Notes: generated by a model from the letters alone, not told the origin. Shown: positions 37,019-45,994, numbered from the stretch's first letter. The stretch is DNA of 59,457 nt from Catenulispora pinisilvae (GCF_015356865.1 NZ_JAAFZA010000037.1:1-59457); one strand, 5' to 3'. Numbers and translations: made by a program.

Positions 37019-37750
37019 CGCGCGACCGAGGCCGGACAGGTCCTGCTCGACACCGAAGCCGCGATCAGCATGTCGATGAGCCGCGCCGCCACCGAGCTCG
37101 CGGCGCTCGCCGAGGGCACCGTCGGCGAGGTGCGGCTCGGCGCGTTCATCTCTGCGGCGGCCTCCATCGTCCCTCCCGCGCTCGCACGCCTGCGTGCTTC
37201 CTGTCCGGGAGTTCACATCGCACTGCGTGAACTCGAACAGCGCGAAACGCATGCGCTGCTGTTCCGGGGAGAGATCGACCTGGCCATCACCTTCGACTAC
37301 GAACACGCTCCGGTGCCAGTGCCCGCCGGGCTGCGACAAGCGCACCTCATGGACGATCCGATCATGGTCGTCCTTCCCGTCGGCCACCCCCTGGCGGGAG
37401 CTGACAGCGTCACCCCAACCGACCTGCCGTCGGACGCGTGGATCAACACCCCGGTCGACGTCCGCGACTTGGCAGCAGCACCCGTCATCGGCGACCGGGG
37501 GAGCGGACAACGCCTGGACTTCGACGGCATCGACTTCCGCACCGCACTCAATCTCGTCGCGGCCGGCCTCGGCGTCGCGCTACTGCCGCGGTTGCTGCTG
37601 CTGGACGCTCCCACCAGCGTGGTGGCTCTCCTGATGCAGCGGCCGACACTCGCCCGTCGCCTCTACACCTGCCGACTCGATACCAAAGGCGTGACCGCGC
37701 CGATCAGACGGCTTGAGGCGTACCTGCGGGAAGTCGCGACAGAACTCTGA
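37019..37750 (+). pseudogene. LysR-family regulator lacking its DNA-binding domain
   Basis: The frame begins at RATEAGQVLLDTEAAI, which is the LTxAGxxLL linker helix of LysR regulators, and continues through the whole effector domain (GEVRLGAF, ALRELEQRETHALL, EIDLAITFDYEH, VLPVGHPLAG, VAAGLGVALLPRL). The 60-residue winged helix is missing, so the product cannot bind DNA normally. It abuts the broken MDR gene about 30 bp away on the opposite strand. Confidence 0.85.
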
Positions 37751-37806
37751 GACAATGCTAGTCGCCGGCTATTTCCGCGGCAGCGATGTGGTTGTATGAG
37801 CGTCGG

Positions 37807-38079
37807 CTACCGTCGGATTTGGTGCCGACCTGACCACATAGATGTGGCCAAAGCAACCAGACAGACGGCGAAGCCCAATTGGAGGGCGTGTCGTATCCAG
37901 TCGACACCGCCGGTGTGGCGGACGCCGATCCAGCCGGCGACCGCGTTCCCCAGCCAGGCGCCGACGACACCGACGATCATGGTCAGCCAGATGGGAATGT
38001 CCTGCTTGCCGGAGAGTAGGAGCCGGGCGACGGCGCCGAGGATGAGGCCCAGAATGAGGATCCACAAGAGCTGAAACAT
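37807..38079 (-). CDS. GlsB/YeaQ/YmgE-family small membrane protein
   Basis: A 90-residue membrane protein with three hydrophobic segments. ILGLILGAVARLLLSGKQ and TMIVGVVGAWLGNAVAGWIG are the family signature (often labelled transglycosylase-associated). Members are linked to envelope stress in other bacteria, but the biochemical role is unknown. It is divergent from the PRC-barrel gene, a common stress-gene pairing. Confidence 0.85.
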   Translation of the reverse strand: MFQLLWILILGLILGAVARLLLSGKQDIPIWLTMIVGVVGAWLGNAVAGWIGVRHTGGVDWIRHALQLGFAVCLVALATSMWSGRHQIRR

Positions 38080-38297
38080 GGCTACTCCGCTGTGATCTGT
38101 CGGTCCCGATTTGTTCCGCCGAAACCCACTATCAGCCTCCCTCGCTTCAGCATGCAGCCAATGGTGGCCAAGTGAGTGATTAGCCCAAAGGGAGTACGAG
38201 TGGATGCGACGCCGATATCCCCGGCCTTGACTGTGACGCGGGGAATGTGGGATCCGCGACGAAGCCGCGGAACCGTCGCAAGTTGGAGGTCGACGTC

Positions 38298-39281
38298 ATG
38301 ACGGGCAGAGATCAGTACCTCGGAAAGCAGATGGTGGGGCGCGATGGGCAGGAGATCGGCGCCATCGACCGCATATTCGTCAACGACACCACGGGCGAAC
38401 CAGACTGGGCCACGGTGCGCATGGGCGTACTCCGCCGTGAACATGTGGTGCCGCTGGAGGGCGCTCAGCTGAGCGGCGACGCGATTCGGGTTCCGCATCT
38501 CGAGGCCACGATCAAGAACTCCCCGAAGCTGGACTTCGACGACCACCTCGGCCCCGAGGAGGTCGCGGCACTGTCCAAGCACTATGGCACCACAGGTGAG
38601 TCCTCCAAGATGAGCATGGATAACGGTTCGCCTCAGCGGACGGACGACCAGATGCGGACCAGGGCGGCGGCACAGACGGGTGGCCAGGCCCAGGCCCAGG
38701 CCCGACAGGACATGCAGGCCCGACAGGACATGCAGACCCGACAGGACATGCAGAGCGGCATGGGCCAGAGCAGTATGGGCCAGAGCGGCATGAGCGGGGA
38801 ACGGAACGCTGAGAACATCAAGGTCCCGCAGGACCTCCACCGCGAAGCGACCCTCGACGCGACGCGCTACGGCGAGCGCCTCCACGTGGCCAAGGAGAAC
38901 AGGGAGGCCGGCCGGGTCCGGCTGCGCAAGTACACGGAGCAGGCCCCCGTGGAGCAACGCGTCGAGCTGCACCACGAGACCTATGAAGTGGTGCGTGTCG
39001 CGATCGACGACCCGGCCCAGGGCTCGGGGACGCACACAGACTGGTCTGAGCAGGTCGAGGAACTCGTGCTGTTCGACGAGCAGGTCCACGCCACCAAGGA
39101 GGTCGTGCCGCTGGAGCGGGTCGTCCTCAGAAAAAAGGTGGTCACCGAGGAGCAGGTCATCCGCGACAACGTCCGCACCGAGCAGTTCGAGATCATCGAA
39201 CCGGACGGTGCTCGGGCCAAGGCCGGTGCGATGAGCACTGACAAGCGGACGATGGCAGACGAGCAGCCGAAGCGACGCTGA
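38298..39281 (+). CDS. PRC-barrel and YsnF/AvaK (DUF2382) domain protein
   Basis: A 327-residue soluble protein. Residues 1-110 form a PRC-barrel (DGQEIGAIDRIFVNDTTGEP). A Gln/Met-rich linker (about 115-175) contains three copies of a six-residue repeat. Residues 195-310 are the YsnF domain (RLHVAKENREAGRVRLRKY, VPLERVVLRKKVVTEEQVI), typical of general-stress proteins in actinomycetes. The ATG at 38298 follows GGAGGTCGACGTC. Function unknown; likely stress-induced. Confidence 0.88.
   Translation: MTGRDQYLGKQMVGRDGQEIGAIDRIFVNDTTGEPDWATVRMGVLRREHVVPLEGAQLSGDAIRVPHLEATIKNSPKLDFDDHLGPEEVAALSKHYGTTGESSKMSMDNGSPQRTDDQMRTRAAAQTGGQAQAQARQDMQARQDMQTRQDMQSGMGQSSMGQSGMSGERNAENIKVPQDLHREATLDATRYGERLHVAKENREAGRVRLRKYTEQAPVEQRVELHHETYEVVRVAIDDPAQGSGTHTDWSEQVEELVLFDEQVHATKEVVPLERVVLRKKVVTEEQVIRDNVRTEQFEIIEPDGARAKAGAMSTDKRTMADEQPKRR
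38697..38750 (+). repeat. Three tandem 18-bp units in the PRC-barrel gene linker
   Basis: CAGGCCCGACAGGACATG occurs twice (38697-38714 and 38715-38732) and a one-base variant follows (38733-38750), encoding QARQDM, QARQDM and QTRQDM. Confidence 0.92.
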
Positions 39282-39305
39282 GGTCTCGGATCTATGTAGC
39301 CACAG

Positions 39306-39334
39306 GGGCCCGCTGCGCGAAAGCGCAGGGGCCC
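39306..39334 (+). terminator. Terminator after the PRC-barrel gene
   Basis: GGGCCC-(G)-CTGCGC pairs with GCGCAG-GGGCCC around a stable GAAA tetraloop, with one bulged G, 25 bp after the stop codon. No T-tract, as is usual in actinomycetes. Confidence 0.75.
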
Positions 39335-39343
39335 TTCGCGCGT

Positions 39344-39712
39344 GGTGGCGGCAACGAGTTCGCCATGGCGCTCGACATGCGTTTCGCGGCGATCGGCAAA
39401 TCCGGGCAGGCGCAGCCGGAGACGCTGATGGGCATCTACCCGGGCGGCGGCGGCACGCAATACGTGACCTCCCTCATCGGCCGTGCCCGCGCGCTCGAAC
39501 TGATCCTCGGCGGCGAACTGGCCGACGCCGAACTCGCCGAGCGCTACGGGCTCGTCAACCGCGCCCTGCCGCCGGACGAGCTCGACGGATTCGTCACGAA
39601 CCTGGCCCGGCGCATCGATCCAGACCCGGTTCCTCACCGCGGCGATCAAGGCCACTGCGGCGGCATGAGACTGAGCCGGTCTCCCAGACAGGCCTTCCGG
39701 CCTGCCTGCTGA
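39344..39712 (+). pseudogene. Enoyl-CoA hydratase fragment
   Basis: The frame starts in the middle of a crotonase fold (GGGNEFAMALDMRFAAI), continues through PETLMGIYPGGGGTQYV and GRARALELILGG, and is lost after NLARRID. The first 100 residues and the C-terminal helices are missing, and no start codon suits the family. It is closest to the intact hydratase at 25109-25939 among genes in the window but is not identical to it. Confidence 0.82.
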
Positions 39713-39715
39713 TGG

Positions 39716-40900
39716 TCAGCCGGCTACCGGCCATGGAGTGTGCTCGACCACCAGGCTCCGCAGCCGACGGACTTCGCGTGGGCTGTTCCAGGCCAGGACG
39801 CCCACGACGCGGTCCTGGTGGCCGTATGCCGCGGTGAACGGGCCCTGGTCCGGGTCGCCGCTCAGGACGGTCATCTCGGCGTCCGCCGGGAAGATGCCGT
39901 GTGCCTGGACGCGTACGTCGTATTGGTCGGTCCACAGGTAGGGGACGGGGGCGAACGGGCGGTTGCCGCCGAGGAGGTTCCCGGCTGCGGCCATGGCCTG
40001 TTCGGTGGCGTTCATTCGGTGCTCCAGTCGCATGCGGATGCCGAAGTGTGGGTTGTGCCAGGAGGCGACGTCGCCGGCTGCGTAGATGCCGGGCGCGGCG
40101 CGGCAGGTGGCGTCGCAGGTGATGCCGTCGGCCAGTGGTAGTCCGGAGTCGGTCAGCCAGCTGATCGCGGGGGTGGAGCCGACTGCGACCACGACGGCGT
40201 CGGCCTTCAGTACGCTGCCGTCGGTCAGTTCGGCTCCGGCGATCCGTCGTTCTCCTCTTGTGGTGGGCAGCAGGCGGCGGACCCTGGTGCCGCTGTGCAG
40301 TTTCGTGCCGTGGTCGGTGTGCAGGCGGGCGAGGCGTTGCCCGACGCGCACTCCGAAGGGGCGGCTGAGGGGGAGCGGCGAGGGATCGATCAGGGTCACC
40401 TTCAGGCCCATCGTTCGCGCCACGGCGGCCACCTCGGCGCCGAGGAATCCGGCGCCGACGACCGCGAGCCGCGGCTCGGTGAGCAATTCGGCGCGCAGTG
40501 CGAGGGCGTCGTCGAGGCTGCGCAGCAGGTGGACGCCGGGCAGGTCGCAGCCGGGGATCCGGCGCGGGGTGACGCCGGTGGCGATGATCAGGCCGTCGTA
40601 GCCGAGCAGCCGGCCGTCGTCCAGGTGGACCTCGCGGGCGCGCGGGTTCAGACCGGTGGCGCAGTGGCCGAGCAGTAGCTCGGCGTCGAGCTTCGCGAAG
40701 GCTTCGGGGGAGCGTAGGGCGACGCGCTGTGTCGGCCAGGCGCCGGCGAGGATCTGCTTGGACAGCGGCGGCCGGTCGTAGGGGGCGTGCGGCTCGTCGC
40801 CGACCAGGGTGAGCGTGCCGGAGTAGCCGCGGCTGCGCAGGGCTTCGGCGGCGGTCAGGCCCGCGGCCGAAGCGCCCACGATGACAACGTTGTTCAGCAT
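39716..40900 (-). CDS. FAD/NAD-dependent ferredoxin reductase (putidaredoxin reductase type)
   Basis: A 394-residue flavoprotein: N-terminal FAD motif VVIVGASAAGLTAAEAL, an NAD motif LAVVGAGFLGAEVAAVA after residue 140, and the second FAD motif GIYAAGDVASWHNP. The layout matches rhodocoxin/putidaredoxin reductases, which pass electrons from NADH to a small ferredoxin for a P450. The ferredoxin and P450 lie 0.7-3.3 kb away on the same strand, with the MarR gene inserted on the other strand, so it has its own promoter carrying the shared 18-bp box. Confidence 0.92.
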   Translation of the reverse strand: MLNNVVIVGASAAGLTAAEALRSRGYSGTLTLVGDEPHAPYDRPPLSKQILAGAWPTQRVALRSPEAFAKLDAELLLGHCATGLNPRAREVHLDDGRLLGYDGLIIATGVTPRRIPGCDLPGVHLLRSLDDALALRAELLTEPRLAVVGAGFLGAEVAAVARTMGLKVTLIDPSPLPLSRPFGVRVGQRLARLHTDHGTKLHSGTRVRRLLPTTRGERRIAGAELTDGSVLKADAVVVAVGSTPAISWLTDSGLPLADGITCDATCRAAPGIYAAGDVASWHNPHFGIRMRLEHRMNATEQAMAAAGNLLGGNRPFAPVPYLWTDQYDVRVQAHGIFPADAEMTVLSGDPDQGPFTAAYGHQDRVVGVLAWNSPREVRRLRSLVVEHTPWPVAG

Positions 40901-40926
40901 GCTGGCGCCTCAAAATATGTAGGGAA

Positions 40927-40944
40927 ACTATATAGAGAGTCAAT
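40927..40944. promoter_or_regulatory. Shared MarR-type box, copy 1 (reductase/MarR intergenic)
   Basis: ACTATATAGAGAGTCAAT lies in the 84-bp gap between the divergent reductase and MarR starts. It matches the copy upstream of the P450 (43120-43137) at 15 of 18 positions, with CTATATAGAG identical. Such AT-rich sequence is rare in this GC-rich window, so it may overlap the -10 region. Confidence 0.65.
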
Positions 40945-40984
40945 GTGTCACGGCCCGAGCGCAGAGCCCGGCTATGCTCGCACC

Positions 40985-41470
40985 GTGAGCACAACCGTCG
41001 GTCCCCGAGACGCGACGCCCGCAGTGCACGCCGCCGGAGGTGCCGCCGCCGCGGTCTACGACCTGCTGGCCTCGTTCGTCCGGCTCAGCCCCCGGGACAT
41101 GAGCCTGACCTCGATCGCGACCCTGTCGACCCTCGAACGCACGGGGCCGCGCCGCATCACCGAACTGGCCGCCTCCGAGGGCGTCACCCAGCCGTCGGTC
41201 ACCTCGCTGGTCGCCGCGCTGGTTCGCATCGGCTACGTCGAGCGCCGCGGCGACCCGACCGACAAGCGCGCGGTCGTGGTCGCCATCACCGAAGCGGGCT
41301 CGGCCTACCTGCGCGCGCGCCGTGCCATCACCGCGGGGATCTTCGCTGACGCCGTCGACGAGCTGTCGGCCGAGGAGGCGGCGACGTTGGCCGCCGCGGT
41401 CCCCGTCATCGAACGCTTGCGTGACCTGGTTGAGCGGCAGCGGGGAGCCGCCGCCCAGGACCGGAAATAG
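40985..41470 (+). CDS. MarR-family transcriptional regulator
   Basis: A 161-residue winged-helix protein: ITELAASEGVTQPSVTSLVAA is the recognition helix-turn-helix, and GYVERRGDPTDKRAVVVAIT the wing with the conserved D-x-R. The GTG at 40985 is used because the frame upstream runs through the promoter. It is divergent from the ferredoxin reductase and very probably represses the P450 system through the shared box. Confidence 0.88.
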   Translation: MSTTVGPRDATPAVHAAGGAAAAVYDLLASFVRLSPRDMSLTSIATLSTLERTGPRRITELAASEGVTQPSVTSLVAALVRIGYVERRGDPTDKRAVVVAITEAGSAYLRARRAITAGIFADAVDELSAEEAATLAAAVPVIERLRDLVERQRGAAAQDRK

Positions 41471-41599
41471 GCGCCGGCCCTTCGACCAGGCCAACCAGTT
41501 CGGGCACGTCCTCGCCCGCGGGTTCACCCCCGGAGGGCGAGGACGTGTCGGCGTGTCAGGGGCCTGTGAGGAGTCTGGCAGGGGTCTGTCAGAGGCCTA

Positions 41600-41794
41600 C
41601 TATTCTTCCAGCGCGATCGCCAGCGCCGGGCACAGCGCGGCGGCCTCGCGCAGCGATTCGGCCGCGTCCTGCGGCGGGTTCTCGGCGAGCAGGACGACGA
41701 TGCCGTCCTCCTCCCGTTGGTCGAACACCTCCGGCGCGGCCAGTACGCACTGGCCGGAGGCGACGCACTTGTCTTGGTCGATGATCACCTTCAT
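41600..41794 (-). CDS. [3Fe-4S]-type ferredoxin
   Basis: A 64-residue ferredoxin with cluster ligands in CVASGQC and CPALAI; the position of the missing fourth cysteine in the first motif is taken by another residue, giving a [3Fe-4S] cluster, as in SoyB/SuaB-type P450 partners. GGAGGAACC precedes ATG. It starts 17 bp after the P450 stop, in the same transcript. Confidence 0.93.
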   Translation of the reverse strand: MKVIIDQDKCVASGQCVLAAPEVFDQREEDGIVVLLAENPPQDAAESLREAAALCPALAIALEE

Positions 41795-41810
41795 GGTTCC
41801 TCCTGTCCGC

Positions 41811-43049
41811 TCACCAGGTAACCGGCAGCTCGTAGACGCCGTATACGAGTCCGTCGTGCTTGAACGGGATCTGCTCGATGTCCGCGGCGAGCCGCAGCCC
41901 CGGTATGCGGCGGTAGAGCGTGCTGTAGACGACCTGTAGTTCGACGCGGGCCAGCGGCTGGCCGAGGCACTGGTGCACGCCGAACCCGAACGCGACGTGC
42001 CGGCGCGGGTTGCGGCCCACGTCGAGCCGGTCGGGCTCGGCGAAGACCTCGGGGTCGCGGTTGCCGCTGTCGTTGGCCAGCACCAGGCCCTCGCCGGCGC
42101 GCACCGTCACCCCGCCGACCTCGATGTCCTCCAGGGCCACCCGGCGCCGTCCGCTGTGCACGATGTTGAGGTAGCGCAGCAGTTCCTCGACCGCCGAGGC
42201 GATCAGCTTCGGGTCCTGACTCTCCCGCACCCGGGCGAGTTGGTCCGGGTGCTCGATCAGGGCCAGCGTGCCGAGCGCGATCATGTTCGCGGTGGTCTCG
42301 TGCCCGGCCACCAGCAGCAGCTGAGCCATGCTCGCCGCCTCACGCCGGGTCAGCGCCCCCGCGCGGACCTGCTCGGCGACCAGGGAGAGCAGGTCCTCGG
42401 CCGGGTGTGCCAGTTTCTCGCCGACCAGGTCGTCGAGATAGGCGATCAGCTCCCTGACGGCCGCGACCGACTCCTCCGGCGTGGCGGTGCTCTTGATCAG
42501 AGCCCTGCTGCGGACCTGGAAGAACTCATGGTCCTGATAGGGGACTCCGAGCAGTTCGCAGATCACCAGGGAGGGGACCGGCAGCGCGAAGGCCTGGACC
42601 AGATCGACCGGCTTCGGGCCGGCCAGCAGCTCGTCGATCAGCTCCTCGACGATCCGCTGGATCGCCGGCCGCATCGCCTCCACCCGCTTGATGGAGAAGG
42701 CCGCGGTGACCATCCGCCGCTGCCGGGCGTGCTCGGGATCGTCCTGGTTGATGAAGGTGGAGGCCTCGGCCCGCCGGGCCTTGAGCCCGGCGGACTGGTG
42801 CGGATAGCCCGAGCGTGTGACGTCCGCGCTGACCCGCGGATCGCCGAGCAGCGCCCGCTGGTCGGCGTAGCCGGTGACCAGCCACGGGGTGCTGCCGTCC
42901 CAGAGCCGGACTCGGCTGACCGGGGCGTGGGCGCGCAGCTCGCTGAGTTCGGGCGGTGGATCGAAGGGGCAGCCGGTGGCGCGGGACATGGGATAGTCGG
43001 GGATTTCGGTCGTCAGCGCGTGATGGGTGGGTGCTGAGACGGGGTTCAT
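41811..43049 (-). CDS. Cytochrome P450
   Basis: A 412-residue class I bacterial P450. The I-helix LLVAGHETTANMIALG has the acid/Thr oxygen-activation pair, EELLRY is the ExxR, and FGFGVHQCLGQPLARVEL the heme-binding loop with cysteine ligand. It resembles CYP105/CYP107-type enzymes. It should hydroxylate a hydrophobic compound using the adjacent ferredoxin and reductase. The promoter region carries the MarR box. Confidence 0.95.
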   Translation of the reverse strand: MNPVSAPTHHALTTEIPDYPMSRATGCPFDPPPELSELRAHAPVSRVRLWDGSTPWLVTGYADQRALLGDPRVSADVTRSGYPHQSAGLKARRAEASTFINQDDPEHARQRRMVTAAFSIKRVEAMRPAIQRIVEELIDELLAGPKPVDLVQAFALPVPSLVICELLGVPYQDHEFFQVRSRALIKSTATPEESVAAVRELIAYLDDLVGEKLAHPAEDLLSLVAEQVRAGALTRREAASMAQLLLVAGHETTANMIALGTLALIEHPDQLARVRESQDPKLIASAVEELLRYLNIVHSGRRRVALEDIEVGGVTVRAGEGLVLANDSGNRDPEVFAEPDRLDVGRNPRRHVAFGFGVHQCLGQPLARVELQVVYSTLYRRIPGLRLAADIEQIPFKHDGLVYGVYELPVTW

Positions 43050-43119
43050 GGTGCCTCGCCCTTTCCGAAGGTTTCTCGTCGTCGAGGGGCGACCTGATCA
43101 CTACGCACAGTATCAACTA

Positions 43120-43137
43120 TCTATATAGAGTGTCTAT
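43120..43137. promoter_or_regulatory. Shared MarR-type box, copy 2 (P450 promoter)
   Basis: TCTATATAGAGTGTCTAT lies 71-88 bp upstream of the P450 start and shares CTATATAGAG with the reductase/MarR intergenic copy. The flanking AACTAT-CTATATAGAG and GTCTATAC add half-site-like repeats. Confidence 0.65.
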
Positions 43138-43255
43138 ACTCTGCGTCGCAGAACCCTTGTTCGGTCGGACGGATGCGGGATCTCCTGTAGTGGAGGCGAC
43201 GTGCGGTGGCTTGGTGCCGTCGCCGCCATATCGGCCATCGGCCATCGGCCATCGG

Positions 43256-44023
43256 CTAAGCCTGCGCCGCCATCTCCAGTCCGGCAACGATGGCCCGGGC
43301 CACCGGGGCGGAATCCGAGCCGTCGATGGCGAAGCCGTCGCGCACGTGCACGGCCGGTTGCGCGATCATTCGAGGCGCGGTGCCGGTGTGCGGCCAGGTG
43401 GCGGTGTGCACGATGAACGGGTGGCACAGGAAGACATCGCCAGCCTGGCCGGTGGCGTGCACCACCGGTCGGCACAACACGGACGGCCGCCAATAGCAGC
43501 CGTCTGAGACTGTCCCGTCCTCGCCGTAGGGCGCGAGGAATTCGGGAACGTACAGGTGGGAGCCGGATACCAGCCGGGTCGGTGCGTCCTGCGGGCCGAC
43601 GTCGCCGAACAGCAGCAGTGCCAGCAGCCCGCGTCCGCGCGAGCGGACGTTGCAGCGGTAGGGGCCGCCCGCTGCGCCGTAGCTGCCCTCGATGTGGTAG
43701 CCCGAGTTTGCCCGCTCCGGCGAGGGGAAGCGCACCGATACCGCTCGGCCGGCGTCGATGCCCCGGGTCCAGCGGCCCGCGCCGATCAGCTCGTCATAGG
43801 CCGTGGTCAGCGCGGGAGCTCCGGCGGCAGCGGTGAACGGCTCGCCATCCAATGAGTCGATGTGCGCATGCGCGGGCCAGGCGGTCGGCTGATCCTCGCC
43901 GATCCCGCGCCCGCGCAGTTCCGCCCAGATCAGCTCTCGACAGTGCGCGGCCGTGGCCTGATCGAACGCGCCGCGCACGACCACGTACCCGTCCTTGATG
44001 AAGCCTTCGACGTCGACGCCCAC
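43256..44023 (-). CDS. Phytanoyl-CoA dioxygenase (PhyH)-family Fe(II)/2-oxoglutarate oxygenase
   Basis: A 255-residue PhyH-like protein: GFIKDGYVVVRGAFD is the N-terminal signature, HIEGS supplies His-x-Glu of the iron triad, LVSGSHLYVPEF the core strand and HPFIVHTATWPHTG the distal histidine, with a downstream arginine for 2-oxoglutarate. It probably hydroxylates a small molecule. Same strand as the P450 and 206 bp upstream of it. Short CGGCCAT direct repeats cover 43230-43257 at its 3' end. Confidence 0.82.
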   Translation of the reverse strand: MGVDVEGFIKDGYVVVRGAFDQATAAHCRELIWAELRGRGIGEDQPTAWPAHAHIDSLDGEPFTAAAGAPALTTAYDELIGAGRWTRGIDAGRAVSVRFPSPERANSGYHIEGSYGAAGGPYRCNVRSRGRGLLALLLFGDVGPQDAPTRLVSGSHLYVPEFLAPYGEDGTVSDGCYWRPSVLCRPVVHATGQAGDVFLCHPFIVHTATWPHTGTAPRMIAQPAVHVRDGFAIDGSDSAPVARAIVAGLEMAAQA

Positions 44024-44141
44024 TTGGCCATTGTGCCCGGCCTCCGGTGCGGCGGCAGATCATGTCAGGGTACGCATATACGTGCACTGAACATTGAAGC
44101 TGATCATCGGTGGACCTCACAGACACAAGATAGGTATGAAA

Positions 44142-44159
44142 CTTTCAGGGAACTGAAAG
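44142..44159. promoter_or_regulatory. Palindrome in the PhyH/esterase intergenic region
   Basis: CTTTCAG-GGAA-CTGAAAG is a perfect 7-bp inverted repeat in the otherwise gene-free 44024-44493 interval. It could be an operator or a small hairpin; no regulator gene is adjacent. Confidence 0.4.
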
Positions 44160-44309
44160 CGTGATCATGACGTCGGCATGGGTCGATCCGGGTCGGATCG
44201 GTCGTGACGTCGACGCCAACCCCCTGGTCGATCAATGAGCGTCCAGCATTGCGATCGGTGAGGAGCGAGCGGCGGGCGCGAGTGGCCGATAAGAGTACGA
44301 AACATACCG

Positions 44310-44338
44310 TTGACCTCTCATGCCAAGAGTCTTACGAT
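44310..44338 (+). promoter_or_regulatory. Probable sigma-70-type promoter for the secreted esterase
   Basis: TTGACC at 44310-44315 and TACGAT at 44333-44338 are separated by exactly 17 bp, close to the actinomycete HrdB consensus. This implies a leader of about 150 nt before the ATG at 44494. Confidence 0.5.
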
Positions 44339-44493
44339 CCCCCTCGGATCGGCCGGGTGAACCGGTTCGACCCAATCATCCGCCGCGGAGAGCGCAGAAC
44401 CCGCCCGGCTCCGACCGGATCGCCGTCCACGGCCGGGGAAGACGGTGCAGCCGCTCTGGCGAGTCGCCCTGGACGGTCAAGGAGAGTGAGGCA

Positions 44494-45891
44494 ATGCAGA
44501 AAGGCAAAGCCGTTTTCGGGCCGGTCGCGCTCATGGCGCTGCTGGTCGCCTTGGTGAGCGCGCTGACGGTGTACGGAGGCCTCGGCAGTGCATCGGCGTC
44601 GCCGGTGGCTGCCGCCGCGGCCTCCAGCGGTTGCGGTAAGGCGCCGACGCTGGCCAGCGGTACGCACACGATCCAGAGCAGCGGCCAGACGCGCAGCTAC
44701 ATCGTCGAAGTCCCCGCGGGCTACGACGACACTCGTCCCTACCGGTTGGTCTTCGGGTTCCACTGGGTCGGGGGGACGGCGGCCGACGTCGATTCCGGTG
44801 GGACCGATGGATACAACTGGTCCTTCTACGGGCTGCGGAAGCTGGCTGACGCCGACGGGAACGGCACCATCTTCGTCGCGCCGCAGGGCATCAACAACGG
44901 CTGGGCGAACACCGGCGGCCAGGATGTGACGTTCGTCGACGACATGCTGAACCAGTTCGAATCAGGGCTTTGCGTCGACACCACTCAGATCTTCTCCTCA
45001 GGCTTCAGCTACGGCGGCTCGATGACCTACGCCTTGGCGTGCGCGCGGCCGACCGTCTTCCGTGCGGTCGCCGTCTACTCCGGCGCGAACCTCAGCGGCT
45101 GCGCCGGCGGAACGCAGCCGGAGGCATATATCGGCCTGCACGGCATCCGGGACAACGTCCTGCCCATCGCGGACGGCCGGGCGCTGCGGGACACCTTCGT
45201 CCGGAACAACCAGTGCACCCCGCAGAATCCACCCGAACCGGCCTACGGCAGCTTGACGCACATCGTCACCGCCTACTCCGGTTGCCTGCCCGGCAAGCCG
45301 GTCGTCTGGGCCGCGTTCGACGGAGCCGGTCACGATCCCGGCCCCATCGACGGCAGCACCGGCGACGGCTGGCACACCTGGACCTCGGGAGTGGTGTGGA
45401 ACTTCTTCACCCAGTTCCAGTCCGGCCCACCGCCGACCAGCCCCAGCGGCCCGACCTCGCCCAGCACCACCCCGAGCACCACGCCGCCGGGCAACGGCAC
45501 GGGGGCGCTGCACGCGGTGGGCGCGGGCAAGTGCCTGGACGATCCGAACTCGACCACCACGCCGGGCACTCAGCAGCAGATCTACGACTGCAACGGGCAG
45601 GCCAACCAGACCTGGACGCACAACTCCTCGAACGAGCTGTCGGTGACGGTCGGCGGCAGCACCCTGTGTCTGGACGCCAACGACAAGGGCACCGCCAACG
45701 GCACCAAGGCGATCCTGTGGTCCTGCAACGGCCAGAGCAACCAACAGTGGGCCCTCAACTCCAACGGCACCGTCACCGGATCGCAGTCAGGGCTCTGCCT
45801 GGACGTGACCGGAGCCTCCACCGCCGACGGTGCGCTGGCCGAACTGTGGACCTGCAACGGACAAAGCAATCAGCAGTGGACGCTGAGCTGA
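44494..45891 (+). CDS. Secreted PHB-depolymerase/feruloyl-esterase-like enzyme with C-terminal ricin-type lectin domain
   Basis: A 465-residue exported protein. Residues 1-36 are a signal peptide. The catalytic domain (about 45-305) is an LpqC/PHB-depolymerase-type alpha/beta hydrolase: FGFHWVGG oxyanion region, SSGFSYGGSMTYALA nucleophile elbow (G-x-S-x-G), and a late GAGHDPG catalytic histidine. A Ser/Thr/Pro linker (TSPSGPTSPSTTPSTTPPG) joins a ricin B trefoil with three LCLD/QxW repeats ending QQWTL. It probably removes ester groups from plant polysaccharide or polyesters while bound to sugar. GGAGAGTGAGGCA precedes the ATG at 44494. Confidence 0.9.
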   Translation: MQKGKAVFGPVALMALLVALVSALTVYGGLGSASASPVAAAAASSGCGKAPTLASGTHTIQSSGQTRSYIVEVPAGYDDTRPYRLVFGFHWVGGTAADVDSGGTDGYNWSFYGLRKLADADGNGTIFVAPQGINNGWANTGGQDVTFVDDMLNQFESGLCVDTTQIFSSGFSYGGSMTYALACARPTVFRAVAVYSGANLSGCAGGTQPEAYIGLHGIRDNVLPIADGRALRDTFVRNNQCTPQNPPEPAYGSLTHIVTAYSGCLPGKPVVWAAFDGAGHDPGPIDGSTGDGWHTWTSGVVWNFFTQFQSGPPPTSPSGPTSPSTTPSTTPPGNGTGALHAVGAGKCLDDPNSTTTPGTQQQIYDCNGQANQTWTHNSSNELSVTVGGSTLCLDANDKGTANGTKAILWSCNGQSNQQWALNSNGTVTGSQSGLCLDVTGASTADGALAELWTCNGQSNQQWTLS

Positions 45892-45953
45892 ACACGGCGC
45901 CCATCCGACTAGTCCGACAAGGGCGGCTGCCGAACGCGTAGCCGCCGCGCCTG

Positions 45954-45994
45954 AAGCGTTCTGTGACCGGCAAGACGTCGGTCACAGAACGCTT
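45954..45994. terminator. Strong hairpin terminator after the esterase gene
   Basis: A perfect 16-bp stem: AAGCGTTCTGTGACCG at 45954-45969 pairs with CGGTCACAGAACGCTT at 45979-45994 around a 9-nt loop, 62 bp after the stop codon. The remaining sequence to 46227 contains no supported gene except the tRNA-like piece. Confidence 0.85.
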
